From NCBI RefSeq assembly GCF_016598485.1, contig NZ_JAEMUW010000002.1, forward strand, positions 310,001 through 374,000: a stretch of DNA of 64,000 bases, read 5' to 3'. A program made the translations under genes and the position numbers. This DNA is from Micromonospora coerulea (GTDB lineage: Bacteria > Actinomycetota > Actinomycetes > Mycobacteriales > Micromonosporaceae). The notes under the pieces are model-generated. The model saw only the letters and a list, made by a program, of their open reading frames with translations. It did not search any database and was not told where the DNA came from. Positions within the stretch are counted from its first letter, which is position 1, and each line of letters begins with the position of its first letter. This document shows positions 60,567 through 64,000 of this stretch, piece after piece.

Positions 60567-60833
60567 ATTATTCAATTCTGCGTTCGCCTTCGGTGGCCAT
60601 CGGAAGCCGAGCTGTTGTGCGGCTGCCTGGCTACCGCCGGCCAGCCGGTCTTGCCGGCGCCGGTCGCTGTCACAGAGTTCTCTGACGATGTCGTTGGCGA
60701 CGTTCGCCGGGTCGCCTGGGGGGACGTCGAGAACAGCCACGAACTGGACCCAAGATTCCGCGCCGGCGCTCGGGCGCCGCGGATAGTAGTACGACACGTG
60801 GATGCAGCCGCGCTCATTCGGACGGGCTTCCAT
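60567..60833 (-). pseudogene. Unidentified gene, 3' end lost
   Basis: From ATG 60833 the frame shows strong coding-type codon use for about 85 codons (GCIHVSYYYPRRPSAGAES, WVQFVAVLDVPPGDPANVAN, IVRELCDSDRRRQDR). It then runs without a stop through the terminator and antisense to the DUF6223 gene, ending only at 60096. The coding signal stops near 60570, so the original 3' end seems missing. No family is recognised. It begins directly after the stop of the HEAT-like remnant. Confidence 0.45.
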
Positions 60834-61092
60834 TCAACCTGGATGGCAGTCCCATCTGCCCAGCAGTTCGGGTTCCTCGCCCAGGCGCTTACGTACGAGG
60901 CGGGCCACGGTTCGCTCGTGCCACTCCCAGGTGTGGTCGGATTCGGCGCCTTCGATTTCGGCGCCGCGTCCCGGGCCACCGCCCGCACCAACGGCGCATC
61001 ATCATCCAGGTATCCGGCGACATCGGCGTCTTGGCCGACCCGCACCAGCCCGGTCAACGCCACCACCCGCACCTCGGCCCGAGCTCACCGAG
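60834..61092 (-). pseudogene. HEAT-repeat protein remnant
   Basis: The frame from about 61072 reads VRVVALTGLVRVGQDADVAG, YLDDDAPLVRAVARDAA, a HEAT-repeat unit. The C-terminal part follows in another frame: HTWEWHERTVARLVRKRLGE, EPELLGRWDCHPG, ending at the TGA 60834-60836. A stop lies in frame just upstream. The remnant is therefore truncated at the 5' side and frameshifted. Confidence 0.55.
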
Positions 61093-61277
61093 CCAGCGGA
61101 CGTAGGACACGCCAGGCGCTAAGCGGATGATTGCCATTGATTTCTCACGGTCCGCAGGTGGTTCTGCCGCTGCCGGCGGATCGTCTCGCTGTCGGGTCCT
61201 GCCGGCCAGCGGAGGTCGCGTTCGGCGCAGCGGTTAGCCTGTGCGTATGCAGGAGGCGGTGTCCTGGAGCAACCTCG

Positions 61278-61685
61278 ATGGGTGACGCCGACGATGTCCG
61301 CCACCTGGCACTGGCGCTGCCTCACGTAGTCGAGATCGACAGTGACGGCTTCGACTTCCGGGTCGCAGACAAAGGGTTTGTCTGGTCCTACCCCGAGCGC
61401 AGACCCGGTACGTCGCGCCTCATTCGGACCGATATCGCGGTGCTGTACGTCGGCGACGAAGCGGAGAAGCAGGCGTTACTCCTCGGCGAGCCCGAGGTCT
61501 TCTTCACCACGCCCGCGTACGACGGGCTGCCCCTGGTCATGCTGCGGCTGGCGCAGGTGAACGTCGATCGCCTGAAGGAGCTCATCACCGACGCGTGGCG
61601 CATGCGCGCCCCGGACTCGCTCGTCGACGACCTTGATAACGGCACCGATTCGTTGAACCCAGATCTGGGCAGAGCCGATCAGTAG
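61278..61685 (+). CDS. MmcQ/YjbR family protein
   Basis: A 135-residue protein. DDVRHLALALPHVVEIDSDG, FDFRVADKGFVWSYPE and VMLRLAQVNVDRLKELITDAW follow the MmcQ/YjbR double-wing pattern; many members are small DNA-binding-like proteins with unknown role. ATG 61278 has GGAG 8 nt upstream. It is a single gene. Confidence 0.8.
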   Translation: MGDADDVRHLALALPHVVEIDSDGFDFRVADKGFVWSYPERRPGTSRLIRTDIAVLYVGDEAEKQALLLGEPEVFFTTPAYDGLPLVMLRLAQVNVDRLKELITDAWRMRAPDSLVDDLDNGTDSLNPDLGRADQ

Positions 61686-61977
61686 GTCGAGGTAGCACTC
61701 GCCCGATGCCGCAGGCGGAAGCAGTCCTCGGCATCCGAGACATCGCCGTCGGGGTGGGCCGGAGTACTCATCGAGAGCCCTACATCGAGCCCGAGCCGCC
61801 GTCATTCGGTCGAAAAGTCCTGTTGGAGCGCGTCTGCGCTTCGAGCACCACCTGATCGAGGTTTGGCCCGGAGCCGACCAAACGACGATCATCTACAAGG
61901 CGACCGATCAAATCGGGGCGTACCGGCGGTTCGCCGAGCGGGACCAGCTGTCGGCCATCACATCGGCTCCCAGCGAC

Positions 61978-62520
61978 ATGGCGGTCTTTGGGCCGCCACC
62001 GTGGGACAGCGCTCCGCGGGGCGAGGCAGACCGTCGCGTGCCGTGTGGTCGAGTCCTGGTACGGACACCCACGCTGGAGATCACGCTGACGGCCGTCGTC
62101 GTGTACTCGACGGGCTGGATGTTCGAGCTCTCTGCGCACGCCATCCGCGGGGACCAGGACGAGAAACGGTGGCGTCGCATCGGACGGATCGTCGGCCAGG
62201 GATTTGTGTCCCTCAACGGGCCCGGTAGACCACCGACCAGTCATCAGGACGGCCTCCGACTGAGCGTCGCGTATGAGGGGCACCCGGCCGTGACGACGGC
62301 CCGGACTGTCGAGACGGCACCGGAGCTGTTGCCGCCGAATGCGTCCAGCTTCACCGGCTACTGGCAGGGTGGCAGCGTCCTGGGAAACACCGTCCACGCA
62401 CAGCACCGCGCATGGTTGTGGCCGACTCCTCCGGCTGGACCGATCGCGCTGACCCTGCAATGGAACGCGATGGGCATCGCACCCGTCACCGTCGAACTCG
62501 ACATCACTTCACTGAACTGA
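61978..62520 (+). CDS. Uncharacterised protein, possibly 5'-truncated
   Basis: A 180-residue protein with strand-rich composition: VLVRTPTLEITLTAVVVYST, GWMFELSAHA, then FTGYWQGGSVLGNTVHAQHR, AWLWPTPPAGPIALTLQWNA and PVTVELDITSLN. The pattern resembles small actinobacterial proteins of unknown function with two beta-sheets. No ribosome site precedes ATG 61978. The frame stays open and coding-like upstream (TTIIYKATDQIGAYRRFAER from about 61880), so the start may lie further left or the gene may be a fusion with a remnant. Confidence 0.6.
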   Translation: MAVFGPPPWDSAPRGEADRRVPCGRVLVRTPTLEITLTAVVVYSTGWMFELSAHAIRGDQDEKRWRRIGRIVGQGFVSLNGPGRPPTSHQDGLRLSVAYEGHPAVTTARTVETAPELLPPNASSFTGYWQGGSVLGNTVHAQHRAWLWPTPPAGPIALTLQWNAMGIAPVTVELDITSLN

Positions 62521-62523
62521 CCT

Positions 62524-63090
62524 TCATCCGAAGAGCGCCCACAGCCGGGGGTATCGGCGGGACACCGCGTCGGCGTTCAATCGGCGCCACTCGGCGTCAT
62601 CGGGGTTCGGGTCCATGCGTACGCGGACGCCGCGCTCTTCAGTGAGCACGTCGCGGACGTCGCCGTCAATGTCGGCGCGCTGCTCGCCGATCGCGAGCGC
62701 GACGTACTCCAGCGCCTCCCAGTCTGGATAGTCGTCGTCCTGCCATGGCCTCGTTAGGGAGGCCAGCCGACGTACCTCTGGGACGGTGGCAAGGCTGTCA
62801 GGGTCGGCGATCGCGGCCTCGTACGCGTTTCGACCGAGCCCGACAAGTCACATCTGGAAGTAGTGGAACGAGTCCGTACTGCAACGCCCATCCATGATGA
62901 TGCCGGCGGCGCGCCATAGCCGGTACGTGTTGGCCGGTTCGCGAGTCGCGGAGAGATGCTGCACAAAGTCGAGCAGATGAGGACGAGGGGCGCGCCACAG
63001 CCGCTCATGCAGGAATGCCTCACGCTCGTCCCGCTTCGATCCGGCGCGACGCGACGCTTCGATGAGGTTCCAAAACTCGTCCACGTTCAC
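62524..63090 (-). pseudogene. DUF4240 domain protein interrupted by an in-frame TGA
   Basis: From ATG 63090, 80 codons read VDEFWNLIEASRRAGSKRDE to GRCSTDSFHYFQM. A TGA at 62848-62850 follows, exactly where DUF4240 proteins have Trp (FxxWLxGLG). The same frame continues without further stops as LVGLGRNAYEAAIADPDSLA, PDWEALEYVALAIGEQ, to RYPRLWALFG at 62524, 188 residues in all. One TGG-to-TGA change explains it, making it a recent pseudogene or a readthrough case. Confidence 0.8.
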
Positions 63091-63277
63091 GGCGTCAGCC
63101 TAGATCGGCAGTGCCGAGCCAGGACCAAACGCCAGGCGAGCATGATCGCTGTCTGCGACGCACTCATTGCGGCGGCCACTCGACACCCAGACATCCCCTC
63201 AATGGCAGGACCCGGCGCGCGGTCGACGGCGGGAGAGTGCGAGCGGGGCGCCGCAGCGGGCCTTTGTGATTCGACCA

Positions 63278-63661
63278 TCACGCGACGCAGAACTCGTTGC
63301 CTTCCGGGTCGAGCATCACAACATGGCCAAGGTGCTCACCGTAGGACTCCTCGCGGACTGTTGTAGCCCCAGCGGTGACCAGTTCGGCAGCCTTCGCACG
63401 GATGAGCTGCTCGCGCTCGGCCATGTCCCATGGCGGCTCCCCTGCCACCCGGATGTCGATGTGCATCCTGTTCTTGGCGGTCTTGCCCTCGGGCACCCTG
63501 AGAAAGCCGATGGCTGGGCCCAGGCCCTCTGGGTCGACGATGGAAGCACCGTCGGGGTCGTCGTATCCCGGCTCAGCCACATACCCGAGCGCGATCGCCC
63601 AGAACGCGGCAATCCCATGCGGGTCGGCTGCGTCGCAACCGAGCGTCCAGTGTGTCGCCAT
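63278..63661 (-). CDS. VOC family (glyoxalase-like) protein
   Basis: A 127-residue protein with the two-module VOC fold: THWTLGCDAADPHGIAAFWA at the start, NRMHIDIRVAG in the middle and HVVMLDPEGNEFCVA at the end. Metal ligands would be His4, a central His and the terminal Glu. It is a short single-domain member, without clues to substrate, flanked by remnants. Confidence 0.88.
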   Translation of the reverse strand: MATHWTLGCDAADPHGIAAFWAIALGYVAEPGYDDPDGASIVDPEGLGPAIGFLRVPEGKTAKNRMHIDIRVAGEPPWDMAEREQLIRAKAAELVTAGATTVREESYGEHLGHVVMLDPEGNEFCVA

Positions 63662-63715
63662 GTTCGCACGGTACCCCCAAGCGCACTCTTCGGCGTGAGC
63701 GCTCTGATCGCCGGC

Positions 63716-63893
63716 AGGGGCTGGTGGCGGCAGGCTTCGGGTTTGGCCACGTGCCCCCGGCCTTCGCCCCGGCGCTCGGCGCGCTGGCGGACCGGATGCC
63801 GGTGGTGCTCACCTCGCCACCGGCGCCGGGTCGGTGCTGCGGCACGTACGGTGCGGTCGGATCGCGGCCAGATCCGCGCACCTGGTCTTGAGC
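63716..63893 (+). pseudogene. Asparaginase C-terminal remnant
   Basis: The frame encodes GLVAAGFGFGHVPPAFAPAL and GALADRMPVVLTS, the C-terminal domain signature of bacterial L-asparaginase. The expected TGAGSVLRH follows in another frame. About 60 of some 320 residues remain, with no N-terminal domain or catalytic threonines nearby. Confidence 0.65.
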
Positions 63894-64000
63894 CCTTGCT
63901 CTCCCAGGGTGTCGCTGAATCGAGGCCAAGCGAGGACGGGGGTTGCCTCGAGATGCGCCGATAGGTCAGGGCGGGCTGGGCACGTGGTGCACGGACAGTT

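Noticed and set aside
1..64000. CRISPR arrays, tRNA or rRNA genes, prophage
   Set aside because: No regular spaced repeats, no cloverleaf or rRNA-like segments, and no phage structural genes were noticed by reading; a covariance search was not possible.

Overview
The window is GC-rich (about 70% by eye). Its codons strongly prefer G or C in third position, GTG starts are common, and genes often overlap by 4 bp (ATGA/GTGA). With F420-type oxidoreductases, an ECF41 sigma factor, DUF6230/DUF6114/DUF6223 proteins, MEDS-domain regulators and an RsrR-like Rrf2 regulator, this points to a filamentous actinobacterium. Micromonosporaceae is my best guess, but it is an inference. No tRNA, rRNA or CRISPR array was seen. 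|| Layout: (1) 1-3.8 kb: start of a secreted GHL10 glycosidase-like gene, then a MarR-controlled redox cluster of two paralogous luciferase-like monooxygenases and an F420H2:NADP-type reductase. (2) 3.9-5.8 kb: a coupled pair of MEDS-domain regulators, one with STAS and one with an anti-sigma kinase domain. (3) 6-15.7 kb: a carbohydrate locus. A ROK repressor and an ABC importer face a four-gene catabolic operon (dehydrogenase, TIM-barrel isomerase, MGH1-like glycosidase, debranching-enzyme-like glucosidase). (4) 15.9-23.6 kb: redox sensing, with an RsrR-like/NmrA pair, an FAD-linked oxidase with an SRPBCC protein, and an ECF41 sigma factor with an NDH-2-like oxidoreductase and a second NmrA protein. 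(5) 24-32.5 kb: a complete poly-gamma-glutamate capsule-type locus (CapD-like transpeptidase, CapA, a dual-sensor membrane protein, CapB, CapC, NlpC/P60). (6) 32.5-37.7 kb: a DUF6230/DUF6114 operon, a C39-like secreted protease, an alcohol dehydrogenase and a DUF2255 protein. || (7) 37.8-45.6 kb is a decay zone: frameshifted or truncated LtrA, PPOX, HelR, a lipoprotein, an acyltransferase and an ABC ATPase surround a TnpB element with terminal inverted repeats. (8) 45.6-56.7 kb is a metal and arsenic island. It holds a CmtR-like sensor with a cation transporter, four ArsR-type regulators (one fused to an arsenate reductase), ArsN1, two flavoproteins, an MFS exporter, an aquaporin-type channel, ArsC, and two small cysteine proteins upstream of an M28 peptidase. 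(9) 57-64 kb: a PP2C-like protein, a two-component system facing a DUF6223 membrane protein, and a tail of small genes and remnants (HEAT repeat, DUF4240 with an in-frame TGA, VOC, asparaginase). || How they work together: the arsenic island joins arsenate reduction, efflux or channel export and N-acetylation of organoarsenicals. The CCG-repeat peptide plus peptidase arrangement is the part I do not recognise from described ars operons. The capsule locus contains every enzyme class needed to polymerise, export, anchor and trim poly-gamma-glutamate.
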